Below are positions 45,954-54,992 of a DNA stretch of 64,000 nucleotides, piece after piece. The position numbers and the translations under genes are program-made. Numbering within the stretch: the stretch's first letter is position 1; the number at the start of each line of letters is the position of its first letter. Source of the stretch: Thermoplasmatales archaeon (GTDB taxonomy: Archaea > Thermoplasmatota > Thermoplasmata > Thermoplasmatales > Thermoplasmataceae); the NCBI GenBank assembly GCA_027366585.1, contig DAHXNF010000010.1, positions 89,024-153,023 of the forward strand, read 5' to 3'. The notes under the pieces are model-generated. The model was not told the origin of the DNA and searched no databases. It saw only the letters and a program-made list of their open reading frames with translations.

Positions 45954-46895
45954 GTGACTGGAAACTACGTGGTGGCCGGAGGGATTGGGTACACCGGGAC
46001 ATATATTGTGAGGCGTCTGCTCGCTGAACGTGATATTAAAATAACGGTGTTGACGAACCACCCGAACAGGAAGCACGAGTTCGGAACCAGGATACGCGTC
46101 GAACCTTACAATTTTGATAATCCTGCCAAACTTCGGGAGACGCTCAGAGGAGCGAAATGCGTCATTAACACTTACTGGTCTAAGCCGATTAAGGTGACAA
46201 AGGTTAGGTTAAACTATCATGCCTCTTCCTTCACAGACGCAGTAAAGAACTCAAAACTCCTGGTCGATGCCTGCGTTGAAGCAGGTGTGAAAAGGCTTGT
46301 TCACATAAGCGTTTCAAATCCTTCAAGGGATTATGACTACGAGTATTTCGGAGGCAAGCTTGAGGTAGAGGATTATATCAGGGATTCCGGGCTCAGCTAT
46401 GCCATACTTCGTCCAACCCTGGTATTCGGCGATGAGGACATGGACCTGAACAACATCACCTCACTTATTCGAAAGTACCCGTTTTTCCTTATATTCGGAG
46501 ATGGAAAATACAAGGTTACACCTGTCTTTGTGGACGACGTGGCAAGAGAGGTCGTAAGTCAGTCATGTCTCATGGAAAACATCACCGAGGATGCTGTTGG
46601 TCCAGAAACGTATGAATTTGAGGAACTGGTAAAGCTAATTGCCGGTTCCGTTGGCAAGCAGCTGAGGATTTTTCACGTGAACAAGGCATTCATTCCCCTG
46701 GTATGCTGGGGTCTTTCACTGGTACACGGTGACAAGGTTGTCACACCACAGGAGATGCATGTCCTGATGGATGGCCTGATGCATTCCATTTCAAATCCAA
46801 TCGGGGAAACGAGGTTCAGCGAATGGCTTGAAACACGCAACCAGACATTTGGCACTGAGTATCACTCTGAAGTCGAGAGACATTTCAGCGACTAA
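45954..46895 (+). CDS. atypical SDR / NAD(P)-dependent epimerase-like protein
   Basis: 313 residues from a GTG at 45954 (MTGNYVVAGGIGYTG...), chosen because the Rossmann strand must begin here and a TATA-like element lies 25 bases upstream; longer readings add an unrelated tail. Glycine motif VAGGIGYTGTYIV, NADP region, and RPTLVFGDEDMDLNN with a YFGGK active-site-like Tyr-x3-Lys. Resembles the complex-I NDUFA9/NmrA-like atypical SDRs. Substrate unknown. Confidence 0.75.
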   Translation: MTGNYVVAGGIGYTGTYIVRRLLAERDIKITVLTNHPNRKHEFGTRIRVEPYNFDNPAKLRETLRGAKCVINTYWSKPIKVTKVRLNYHASSFTDAVKNSKLLVDACVEAGVKRLVHISVSNPSRDYDYEYFGGKLEVEDYIRDSGLSYAILRPTLVFGDEDMDLNNITSLIRKYPFFLIFGDGKYKVTPVFVDDVAREVVSQSCLMENITEDAVGPETYEFEELVKLIAGSVGKQLRIFHVNKAFIPLVCWGLSLVHGDKVVTPQEMHVLMDGLMHSISNPIGETRFSEWLETRNQTFGTEYHSEVERHFSD

Positions 46896-47168
46896 TAAAG
46901 CTAATCAAATGTTGGCCGTCAAGTTTGTTATAAATCTTCTGTGAATCCGCTCTGTAACAGGACAAGAACTCGTTTATTGCACATTAATCCAATAAATTAT
47001 TCCAGAACCTACATTCCAAAAATATCGATGAAGTGAGGATCAGCGCTAGATTGAGGAACAATAGATCCAGAGAAGGTTTAGTGAAACAGAGAAACGATTT
47101 GAAGTTGACAGGATCAATCCATGCATATTGTGAATATCTTGGTCCATTTCTGCTGAATCTCCTTTTAA

Positions 47169-47810
47169 TCACTGCCCGTTTCTCTGCTTCCTTAAATCAT
47201 CCATGATCTCCTGGTAAGTGGATTTGCCCATTTTGTATTTGTCGATATCTTCAATGAATTCGTCCGCATTAACGACGGTAAAGCCAACATTCCTGAAGTC
47301 GTTCAGGTTTGCTTCCTGTACTTCATTGGTCTTTGATGAAATGCAGTCGCTCAGGATGATCGTGTCAAAGTCGTTCATATCTGCATCGTATGCTGTTGCC
47401 CTGATGCAGTTCGGCGTCTGGGTCCCGGTGATTGCCACCGTATCTACGCCAAGCCTTCTCAGTATAAGATCGAGCTCGGTCCTGAAGAAAGCACTCCATT
47501 TCTTCTTCACTATGGCATAGTCGCCCTTCTCGGGTTTCAGTGGGCCATAGAATTCCCCGGAAGTTGGGCCTGATGATGAAAGAGAAAGCGGTCGCTTATT
47601 GTCGTTCCAGAACTTCCATCTGCTCACCTCAACATCTGTTCCATCATCCCTGTATCCCCTTGCTATGAAGAATATTGGAATCTCCTTTTCCCTGCACGAG
47701 TTTATAACCTTCGTTATCCTTGGTACTGTTTCTTTCGCTCCAGCCACGCAGAGCGGAGATTCTTTTTCAACGAATGCGTTTATCATGTCAACGATTATGA
47801 GGGCTATCAT
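47169..47810 (-). CDS. isochorismatase-family cysteine hydrolase
   Basis: 213 residues. The triad of the family is present: Asp8 (IIVDMINAF), Lys103/104 (VKKKWSAF) and Cys135 (TQTPNCIRATAYDA). Relatives hydrolyse N-carbamoyl compounds, biuret, ureidoacrylate or nicotinamide. As last gene of the FdrA operon it probably cleaves an amide or carbamoyl intermediate of that pathway. Its start lies 23 bases inside the DUF2877 gene. Confidence 0.88.
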   Translation of the reverse strand: MIALIIVDMINAFVEKESPLCVAGAKETVPRITKVINSCREKEIPIFFIARGYRDDGTDVEVSRWKFWNDNKRPLSLSSSGPTSGEFYGPLKPEKGDYAIVKKKWSAFFRTELDLILRRLGVDTVAITGTQTPNCIRATAYDADMNDFDTIILSDCISSKTNEVQEANLNDFRNVGFTVVNADEFIEDIDKYKMGKSTYQEIMDDLRKQRNGQ

Positions 47811-48699
47811 ACTTTATCAGATTCTTCATTCCTATTGATAATTTCAACATTTTCCTTTCCTTCGGTTTTGAGATTCGTGACACGGACCCAGCCTTGCTTT
47901 CCGAATTCACTCTGGGAGGTATCAACTTAGCTGCAGCATAGTAAATGCCGGCTACCATGTCGTAGCCGGATGTGTGACCTATCCTTAACAGATCGGCGAT
48001 TTCCCTTTCCGGATCACCTGCTGTGTCCAGGACCTTGATCAACCTGAGGAGAGGTTCCGGAAAGTAGCCATCCAGGCCATCAAGTAGCATAGTTCTGGAG
48101 AATGCGTTCTTATAGTCTGCAATAGGAATGCGTAGATGACTGACGCTTCGGCCGGATAGTTGCATTGCAGAAATCGCACCGAGGATGAAATCGTCACCGG
48201 AAGGGGTAAGCCCAAAGCCTAAACCAAGTAGAGATTGCACCGCACTTTCCATGTTGGTGCACTTCTTTAACCTCCTTGCCTGATCTTCAAGTATCATACC
48301 CTCGATTCCTTCTGGAACATGTACGCTCTCAGATCCTTCTGCAAGGAGTACTGCCCCCATAATGCTTCTCTCTTTTCCCACGATGTGCGGGCGTAATGTG
48401 TTACGTATCAATTTCAAATCCGCGTTTCCGGCTGGATTTGCCGCAAGGTTGATCCCATTTCTGATCTCAGCGCTGAAAGTGTCTGTGTTAAGCAGGATTC
48501 CATTGAAGTAAGCAGAATTGAATCCCGGGATATAGTCCGCATCAAGGATTATTGATGAAGGCGTGAGGATTCCCTGCCTGTTGAGCAGGGTAACCACGCG
48601 TTCACCGAAGTCAATATTGATTGCCCTTTCGGATATGTGAAGAACACTGCCTGTGCCAGTCGGTAAGACCCTCAGGCCAGTTCTAAGAACAGGGATCAT
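47788..48699 (-). CDS. DUF2877 protein (AllH/YlbF-like, carbamoyltransferase component)
   Basis: 303 residues. The family is marked by GFGLTPSGDDFILGAISAM and the ...TSGYDMVAGIYYA end. In Escherichia coli the homologue is the third component (AllH) of the oxamate carbamoyltransferase with AllF (FdrA) and AllG (YlbE). Its ATG overlaps the DUF1116 stop by four bases. The role here, transfer of a carbamoyl group to phosphate with its partners, is inferred from gene order. Confidence 0.8.
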   Translation of the reverse strand: MIPVLRTGLRVLPTGTGSVLHISERAINIDFGERVVTLLNRQGILTPSSIILDADYIPGFNSAYFNGILLNTDTFSAEIRNGINLAANPAGNADLKLIRNTLRPHIVGKERSIMGAVLLAEGSESVHVPEGIEGMILEDQARRLKKCTNMESAVQSLLGLGFGLTPSGDDFILGAISAMQLSGRSVSHLRIPIADYKNAFSRTMLLDGLDGYFPEPLLRLIKVLDTAGDPEREIADLLRIGHTSGYDMVAGIYYAAAKLIPPRVNSESKAGSVSRISKPKERKMLKLSIGMKNLIKYDSPHNR

Positions 48700-49934
48700 A
48701 GTCCATAGACTTCCGCATACTCCCTGAGTGCATCGTTGAATGCCTTCAAAGGCGGATGAGATATTCCGCCGCCTATCTGCCCTATTCCTGCCTTTTTGTG
48801 AGCGATGCCTGTATTAATCGACGGCAGGATGTTCGTCTCGTTTACCTTCAGGATGTCGATCCCGAGTGGGGCACCCTGAAAGTCCATGGCTGGGAGAAGT
48901 ATATCCTTGCTCTGCCCATAGGTGATCTTGTATCCCTGTTCAGTGGCATGAATTGCATCCTTAGGACTTCCTCCGACAAAACGCGTGACTGCTGGAGCCG
49001 CAGCCGAGGATAATCCTCCAAGCCCAAGTGTCTCCATTATCGCACTGTCTCCAAAGTCGCCTGCAGCATCCTTCTGGCTGAAACCTGTAAAGTAGAGCCC
49101 GATCGGCACTTCCGCCTTGCCGGTGAACCACTTTCCCTTCATACCACTAACCTGTATGCCGAAGGAGACACCGTTCCTGGTCATCCTTGTCACGATGGTG
49201 CTGTACTTGATACCATCGGCTGGATCTGCTAGAGCCTTCATTGCAGGCATTGCTAGATTGAGGAAGAATTGTTCTCTATCAGCGATGAACTTGAAGATTT
49301 CCTTGGCGTTAGGGAGTTCCAGCAGGTTCTCGGAAATGCTGGAGAGAAAGAGAAGAGATGAGGCCCGGTACCTCTGGTGGAGCTCGTCTCCCATCTGCAC
49401 GCCTTCCGCAGCGATGCTCTTCAGATCGACAGGTTTCTTCTTAACCACTTCCTTGAGCGCTGGGCCAAGATTCTCGTTCATCCAGTTCAACCTGTCAAGG
49501 ACTTCCTTGCCTGTTGCTCCGAACCTGAGTATTTTTCCCCTGCCCTCGTGAAGGTTGCAGAATGTCCTGTTGCCAAACTCCGGATTCTCGACTACGGCTA
49601 CAAACATACTGGCCGTTGTAATCCCAGCCATCGGCCCAACTGAGCTCACTTCATGGCATGGTTTGAACTCAATCTCCCCGCTTCTCGCAAGTTTATCAGC
49701 TTCTTCGAGATTCTCAGCTTTACCCTCAAACATCAAAGCTCCCTGTACAGCTGCCTTCATTGGATCGATCATGTCTGCATAGTCAATAGGCGGACCTGCA
49801 TGCAGGATAATATTCTCTTTCATGCCCGGAATAACCTTACGTGCAAAGTCGAAGTCTGTGAGCACTGCCTTTCCCCTGTTCATTATATCAAATGCCTTCC
49901 TGTTTGCTTTTTCTATTTCCTCACTTATATCCAT
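48696..49934 (-). CDS. DUF1116 protein (AllG/YlbE-like, carbamoyltransferase component)
   Basis: 412 residues from the ATG at 49934; a GTG at 49943 overlapping the upstream stop is an alternative. Family marks: HEVSSVGPMAGITTASMFVAVVEN, FCNLHEGRGKILRFGATG and the ...AHKKAGIGQIGGGISHPPLKAF end. Second component of the AllFGH-type set; probably forms the active site with FdrA. Tight overlaps with both neighbours. Confidence 0.85.
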   Translation of the reverse strand: MDISEEIEKANRKAFDIMNRGKAVLTDFDFARKVIPGMKENIILHAGPPIDYADMIDPMKAAVQGALMFEGKAENLEEADKLARSGEIEFKPCHEVSSVGPMAGITTASMFVAVVENPEFGNRTFCNLHEGRGKILRFGATGKEVLDRLNWMNENLGPALKEVVKKKPVDLKSIAAEGVQMGDELHQRYRASSLLFLSSISENLLELPNAKEIFKFIADREQFFLNLAMPAMKALADPADGIKYSTIVTRMTRNGVSFGIQVSGMKGKWFTGKAEVPIGLYFTGFSQKDAAGDFGDSAIMETLGLGGLSSAAAPAVTRFVGGSPKDAIHATEQGYKITYGQSKDILLPAMDFQGAPLGIDILKVNETNILPSINTGIAHKKAGIGQIGGGISHPPLKAFNDALREYAEVYGL

Positions 49935-49939
49935 ATAAT

Positions 49940-50101
49940 TCACTTCCTTCCGAGTTTCTTCAGGATCGATAAGATATCCTTATCGATTTTTACCGGCGGA
50001 GACCAGTCGATGTTGTATACCTCTAAGCCCTGATCTTCGATGGGCCTTACGAACCAGCTTGTCCCTATGTTGAATACTTTTAACTTCTTACTTTCTACCA
50101 C
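49940..50101 (-). CDS. 53-residue protein between fdrA and the DUF1116 gene
   Basis: GTG-started gene five bases after the fdrA stop; GGGGTGA lies just upstream. Its TGA overlaps the GTG of the next gene. Sequence features are VFNIGTSWFVRPIEDQG and VYNIDWSPPVKID, a small alpha/beta unit. In bacterial relatives I recall a similar 'IG...QG..V..VDW.PP' segment attached to FdrA or to DUF1116, so this looks like that segment as a separate protein (inference). Conserved overlaps argue that it is real. Confidence 0.7.
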   Translation of the reverse strand: MVESKKLKVFNIGTSWFVRPIEDQGLEVYNIDWSPPVKIDKDILSILKKLGRK

Positions 50102-50106
50102 ACTTC

Positions 50107-51561
50107 TCACCCCATCAGACTTGCAGCATATTCAGCTGCTCTTGATGCTGACCGGAAAACAACTATTCCCGTGCCCTCAAGCCTCTTTCTTATAGAGGCG
50201 TAACCCTGGCTGTCACTTTCTGTGCCGCAGATCGATGCCACCACAACCGGGCCTTCCTGGATCTGCTCGAGGCCTGCGATCGGGTCTTCTGCAGAGCCGT
50301 ATCCCAGAATCACGTCCAGGAGTATTACCCTGACATCGCTGCGCCTGCTGTCCTTCACCACTAATGCATTTCTTGCTTCTGGATCTATCATGGGATGCGG
50401 CCTTCCGGAAACGTACTCTTCAGAGCCTGTATCGATGCATACATCAACGTTCTCGAAGTCCTTACCGACAAGATATTTCTTGTCTGCAGGCGAATTCGAG
50501 TACACGTGTATACCTTTACCATGCAAGATGGCCTGTGCCTGGTAGCATAGGCTTCCCCCCACGAAGAATCCTCGCAATAGCTTCCTTTCCTGTTCAATGA
50601 ATCGCGTTGAAGGAAAAGGTTCCTGTTCAGCGGTGTGTCCTCTCTTGATCTGCTTAATCAGGTGGGATACCCCATCATCTATCACGCCGGTTACATATGT
50701 GCTCCCGCTGCTGTACTTCTGATCCCTGCCAAGTGAAATGAACACGGATGGAATGTCACCAAGATTGCCAAGGATCTCCTTCTCAACAGATGGATCAGGG
50801 GTCTTGCATATAAGTGCGATTGCAGAGCATCTTTCCTTGAGGAAACTGAGTGCCTGCTTAGTCATTATTCCACCGATGTATTGCTTGAGGTCATTGCTCC
50901 CGACACCTATCGCGTACGATACCCCAAGACCGTTCCTGTCAAGCAGCACGGAAAGTTCCTGAATGCCGGTACCAGAAGATCCGATGATCCCTATATCACC
51001 TGGTGAAGTCAGTGCATTCGCAAATCCTATGCCCTTTCCGTTTATGATCGATGTGCCGCAGTCAGGTCCCATTACAAATAGGCCTTTCTCTGCACCTTTC
51101 CGCTTAAGCTTGAGCTCCTGCTCCAAAGGCACGTTGCTGCTGAATATGTGTAGGTTCGCGCCTGAATCCAGGGCTTTGTCTGCAATATTGAAAACATATT
51201 CACCGGGAGTTGAAACAAACACAACCGGGAAATCTCCTTCCTCAATCAGATCCGGGAGATCGTTCAGGGTGTAGCTTGTCTTATGCTGTATCATTCCTGT
51301 GTCGATTAGTTCCAATGCTTTCTCTATTGCAGCCTCCGTCATCTGTGATGAATCTGCCTCTACTGCTATTATAACAGAATTGCTGCTCACACCCGAAGGT
51401 GGATGAAAACCTGCCATTTCAAGAAAGGAAATATTCTCGGCTGTACCGACCATGCAACTGGCCTTTGAAACGCCTTTCATCTTCTCTATCTCCCTGCTGA
51501 TCTGCATCAGCAGCACTGAATCAACATACTTTCCCTCAATTATATGATACTTCTCTTCCAT
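50107..51561 (-). CDS. fdrA: FdrA (AllF-like, acyl-CoA-synthetase-like carbamoyltransferase component)
   Basis: 484 residues from the ATG at 51561, directly after AGGTGATC, an almost full complement of the 16S 3' end. Two CoA-ligase-like domains: GPDCGTSIINGKGIGFAN, then IGIIGSSGTGIQELSVLLDRNGLG and GVGSNDL. FdrA is related to succinyl-CoA synthetase alpha and is the AllF part of oxamate carbamoyltransferase. An A+T-rich stretch upstream (51575-51625) may be a separate promoter for the fdrA half of the locus. Confidence 0.9.
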   Translation of the reverse strand: MEEKYHIIEGKYVDSVLLMQISREIEKMKGVSKASCMVGTAENISFLEMAGFHPPSGVSSNSVIIAVEADSSQMTEAAIEKALELIDTGMIQHKTSYTLNDLPDLIEEGDFPVVFVSTPGEYVFNIADKALDSGANLHIFSSNVPLEQELKLKRKGAEKGLFVMGPDCGTSIINGKGIGFANALTSPGDIGIIGSSGTGIQELSVLLDRNGLGVSYAIGVGSNDLKQYIGGIMTKQALSFLKERCSAIALICKTPDPSVEKEILGNLGDIPSVFISLGRDQKYSSGSTYVTGVIDDGVSHLIKQIKRGHTAEQEPFPSTRFIEQERKLLRGFFVGGSLCYQAQAILHGKGIHVYSNSPADKKYLVGKDFENVDVCIDTGSEEYVSGRPHPMIDPEARNALVVKDSRRSDVRVILLDVILGYGSAEDPIAGLEQIQEGPVVVASICGTESDSQGYASIRKRLEGTGIVVFRSASRAAEYAASLMG

Positions 51562-51660
51562 TTTGATCACCTGTTCGTAAAATTAGATTAAATAAATGTA
51601 AGGAAATGATAAATAATTAGATAATTTCAGGTGGACATCGATGTCCACCTGTTGTGAATG

Positions 51661-52239
51661 CTAAGCCGATGGAGTCTCCGCTTTCTCGGGAACTTCCTTT
51701 ACCATTGCAAGCCTTACCTGCAGGTATCCGAAAACAGGACCTATGCTGTTTGCAACAAATGCTGTTATGAATGCTGCATATATATTTCCCGGTATGAAAC
51801 CAAATCCACCAAAGTACGTACTGAAGAATGTCGCGAAGCCATAGAATATGGCCGGCGTGTACCTGATTGGGTTCCAGTACCTGGTACCCCACAGTATTGG
51901 CTGGTTAACCAGGAATATGATTATTCCATCAAAGAGCAGCATCAGTGGCAGGCTCGAAGCATGCGGGTTTACTATATTCATCAGGTATGCGCCTGCAAAT
52001 CCCCAGATATCCCCCCATAAGATCGCCACGTACATCTTCTTGAAGACTGGCTTTGCCTGTCCCTTTCCTCCACCTCCTGCCGCGAAATAGCCTGCCCAGG
52101 TAATGAACACCGCCCACGGCGGGAACATTATTGCGTATGGTTTGGGCACTATTCCAGAAAATGCCATCAACACTGTCAAACCGGCCAAAAAAGCCCCTGT
52201 TATTGCTGTAGGTATCGTTTCCTTTGTTTTTGTCGCCAC
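51661..52239 (-). CDS. DUF1097-family membrane protein
   Basis: 192 residues, five or so membrane segments. The diagnostic stretch is PPWAVFITWAGYFAAGGGGKG followed by AILWGDIWGF, matching the DUF1097 pattern. Often found beside purine/allantoin genes; probably carries the substrate or product of this locus. Start GTG at 52239, eight bases after the amidohydrolase stop. Confidence 0.75.
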   Translation of the reverse strand: MATKTKETIPTAITGAFLAGLTVLMAFSGIVPKPYAIMFPPWAVFITWAGYFAAGGGGKGQAKPVFKKMYVAILWGDIWGFAGAYLMNIVNPHASSLPLMLLFDGIIIFLVNQPILWGTRYWNPIRYTPAIFYGFATFFSTYFGGFGFIPGNIYAAFITAFVANSIGPVFGYLQVRLAMVKEVPEKAETPSA

Positions 52240-52246
52240 TTCTATA

Positions 52247-53497
52247 TCACATCCAGTTTTTGAGCTCCACTAACTCACTTCTGTAGATTATTTTTCCTCG
52301 CTTGATTACAAATTTCCTGACAGGAACATCAAGGAAAATGTCTGAGACAGCCTTTGTGCCAAGCACAACAAGGTCAGCGCTCTTTCCCACTGCTATTCCG
52401 TACCTGTCTGAAATCCTGAGAATCTTCGCTGCGTTCTCTGTGATCATCTTCAGCAACAGCTTCTGGTCGGAGATTGAACCAAGTTGGGCGGCATGCTCAA
52501 ACAGAGATCCGATCATCAGTAGATCGCCTCTTCCGAAAGGCGTGAATGCGTTTCTTATGTTGTTTGACGAGAATGCAACATTGACTCCGCCATCGACGAA
52601 AGGCTTCGGATTTATGACGCCTCTTCTCACCTTGTTCACGTCGTTCCTTCCGCTAAGGTACATGTCGGTTGCCGGCAGAGGAACAATATTGATTTTTGCC
52701 TTTGCCATTCTTGCGATCGTATCCTTTAGCAATGCAGGATCGATGCTTGAAAGCGATGTCATGTGACCTACGGTGACTCTTCCCTGGTATCCTTCCTTGA
52801 TCGTTTTCTCGATGATGTAGTCGATGGATCTGTATCTCAGATCGTCGGGATTATCGCCGAAGTCCGCGTGGAAGTCCAGGTCCTTGTCGTATTTCTTGGC
52901 AAGCCCGAACACCAGGTCGACATGCTTCTTAGTATCTTCATAGTTGTTTTCGTTGTATGGGCATCCTCCCACCACGTCCGCTCCGAGCTTCATGGCCTCG
53001 TCAAGTATCTCGAATGCTCCTGGCAGCTTCACGATACCCTCCTGTGGGAAAGCGACTACCTGCATGTCAACAGCGCTGGCGTACTCCTTCTTAAGCTGCA
53101 TCATGACCTTGAAACCGGTCAGTCCACCCAGAGGATCTGTGTCAGGGTGCGCCCGAACGAAAGTTGTTCCATGCGCGATCAGCATTTCCAGAACGATTCT
53201 TGATCTGAAAAGGACTTCATCATACTGGAATCCTTTTTTCAATTCGCCCGTGATCTTTATGGCGCCTGCAAGCGTCCCTTCAAGATTTGGCTTTACCCTT
53301 TCGAGCAGAGCCTTGTCCAGATGTATGTGGCTCTCAATAAAAGACGGCACAACCACATCACCGTTGACGTCGATCACATTGCCTCCGGACAGGTTCTTAC
53401 CGATCTTAGCAATCGTTCCTCCGGATACTGCAATATCGACCAGATCCTTGTCGTCATCAATTCTAGCATTTTTTATTATGAGATCAAAATCTGTCAT
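52247..53497 (-). CDS. amidohydrolase of the cytosine-deaminase-like group
   Basis: 416 residues. Metal-dependent deaminase/amidohydrolase fold: His57 and His59 (HIHLDK), His210 (DFHADFGDN), His245 (VTVGH). The strand that normally supplies the metal-binding Asp (…SDN…) reads SSNNIRN, so that ligand is Asn312. The family includes cytosine, creatinine and triazine-type deaminases. As first gene of the carbamoyl-transfer operon it would open the substrate ring or remove an amine. GGAGGGG stands before the ATG. A TATA-like element lies about 80 bases upstream. Confidence 0.85.
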   Translation of the reverse strand: MTDFDLIIKNARIDDDKDLVDIAVSGGTIAKIGKNLSGGNVIDVNGDVVVPSFIESHIHLDKALLERVKPNLEGTLAGAIKITGELKKGFQYDEVLFRSRIVLEMLIAHGTTFVRAHPDTDPLGGLTGFKVMMQLKKEYASAVDMQVVAFPQEGIVKLPGAFEILDEAMKLGADVVGGCPYNENNYEDTKKHVDLVFGLAKKYDKDLDFHADFGDNPDDLRYRSIDYIIEKTIKEGYQGRVTVGHMTSLSSIDPALLKDTIARMAKAKINIVPLPATDMYLSGRNDVNKVRRGVINPKPFVDGGVNVAFSSNNIRNAFTPFGRGDLLMIGSLFEHAAQLGSISDQKLLLKMITENAAKILRISDRYGIAVGKSADLVVLGTKAVSDIFLDVPVRKFVIKRGKIIYRSELVELKNWM

Positions 53498-53971
53498 ATT
53501 TCCCCTCCTGGGGGTTCAGCAAGTGGATAGTGTTAGTATAAGGTTTATGCTATACAGGTTCAAAGTCTGTTTAAATACATATGCGACATTTTAGCATGAC
53601 AAAAACATTAGATAATGGCCATTTGGCGATAAGGCCTTATATTTTTCCACATTTTTTGTTCAGTATGTTTGTATGAAGTTTTTGGTCGCAAATTGCGCTT
53701 GGTAATATTATCTTATAATAATTACGAGCTAAAAATATGAATATGTTTGTGAGATTTTAAGCGAAAAATATTATACCACTCAACATGCCCGATCTCGTAG
53801 CCGGGTTCAAATGTGGTATTAAATTTTGTTCTTGACTGTAATCAAATGCTGTGTTCCAACAAAAGATTTATCATAATTTTATTGAAGCGCTGGCATAATG
53901 TAGCTCATATTAAGTTGCTCACGTCAAATATTTAAGCGAGTGAGTGCTGAGCCTTCTTCTCGTGAACCACT
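53498..53971. promoter_or_regulatory. divergent promoter region, amidohydrolase operon and carbamate kinase
   Basis: 474 A+T-rich bases with no gene. Minus-strand TATA-like GTATTTAAAC lies near 53567-53577 and plus-strand AAATATTTAA near 53926-53935. CGCAA-A-TTGCG (53687-53697) is a perfect inverted repeat that could bind a regulator. Two TTAAGCGA repeats occur on the plus strand. Confidence 0.45.
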
Positions 53972-54907
53972 ATGGAAAGAATCGTTATTGCTTTCGGAGG
54001 AAACGCTCTGCTGCGAAGCGGAGACAAGGCGACGTATGAAATACAACTTAAAAGAGCCACCGACGCATTTGACAGGCTTACCAGAGTCATCGAGAATAAT
54101 GAAGTGGTGATTTCCCATGGAAACGGCCCGCAGGTAGGCGGCATCCTTCTACAGAACGAGGCTTCCAAGAATATTACCCCGTCACTGCCGTTGCATGCGT
54201 GCGGCGCAATGTCACAGGGCCTGATCGGAGAGATACTGCTTAACGCGTTTGACTCCGTCAGAACGCGAAATGGCATAGAGAAAAGCGCATCCGTAATAGT
54301 AACTAGGACACTGGTCGACAAGGATGACCAGGCTTTCAAAAACCCAACGAAGCCCATAGGTCCTTTCTACAAGAAAGAAGAGGCAGAGGAACTCGCCAGG
54401 ATCAATGGATGGAAGGTAAAGGAGGAGAAGGGAAAAGGCTACAGAAGACTGGTTGCATCGCCGCAGCCTATAGACATAATAGAGAAGCCGGCGATCGTTT
54501 CCCTGCTTAAGAGCGGGATCCTCCCGATTGCCTCCGGCGGTGGAGGTATACCTGTCTTTAGAACGGAAGGTGGTTTTGAAGGAGCGGATGCCGTTATAGA
54601 CAAGGATCTTGCATCTTCGTTTCTTGCTTCAACCCTAAGGGCACAGAGATTCGTCATACTTACCGATGTCGAAAACGTAATACTTGACTTTGGGACCAGC
54701 AGCGAGAGGAAGCTCGGGAACCTGAAAGTGGGCGAACTGGAGAAATACTATAACGAGGGACATTTCCCGAGCGGAAGCATGGGACCGAAGGTCAGGGCCG
54801 TGATTGAGTTCGTGAAGAAGACCGGGGGTAATGCGTCCATTGGCAGCCTGGATTACGCAGAATCCGTTGTGAATGGAGAATCCGGAACCAAAGTAATGCC
54901 AAACTGA
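53972..54907 (+). CDS. arcC: carbamate kinase
   Basis: 311 residues. Catalyses carbamoyl phosphate + ADP to carbamate + ATP. Family marks: AFGGNALLRSGDK at the N-terminus, SHGNGPQVGGILLQNE, and VDKDDQAFKNPTKPIGPFY, then SGGGGIPV and VIDKDLASS. The signature is a catabolic kinase, not carbamoyl-phosphate synthase. Divergent to the FdrA locus, so it would harvest ATP from its carbamoyl phosphate. Confidence 0.95.
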   Translation: MERIVIAFGGNALLRSGDKATYEIQLKRATDAFDRLTRVIENNEVVISHGNGPQVGGILLQNEASKNITPSLPLHACGAMSQGLIGEILLNAFDSVRTRNGIEKSASVIVTRTLVDKDDQAFKNPTKPIGPFYKKEEAEELARINGWKVKEEKGKGYRRLVASPQPIDIIEKPAIVSLLKSGILPIASGGGGIPVFRTEGGFEGADAVIDKDLASSFLASTLRAQRFVILTDVENVILDFGTSSERKLGNLKVGELEKYYNEGHFPSGSMGPKVRAVIEFVKKTGGNASIGSLDYAESVVNGESGTKVMPN

Positions 54908-54992
54908 TTTTTCAACCTGTAAGCTTTCATTCTGGCATCTTCTCAGCTACAAGCGTTAAACTTATGATCCGGCTTTCTATGCTGGGCATATT

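Noticed and set aside
46984..47172. 62-codon minus-strand frame after the isochorismatase gene
   Set aside because: Composition is not protein-like, and the overlap with the upstream stop can arise by chance; no family.
53801..53815. GGGTTCAAAT resembling a tRNA T-loop
   Set aside because: No matching stem after the loop and no D or anticodon arm upstream.
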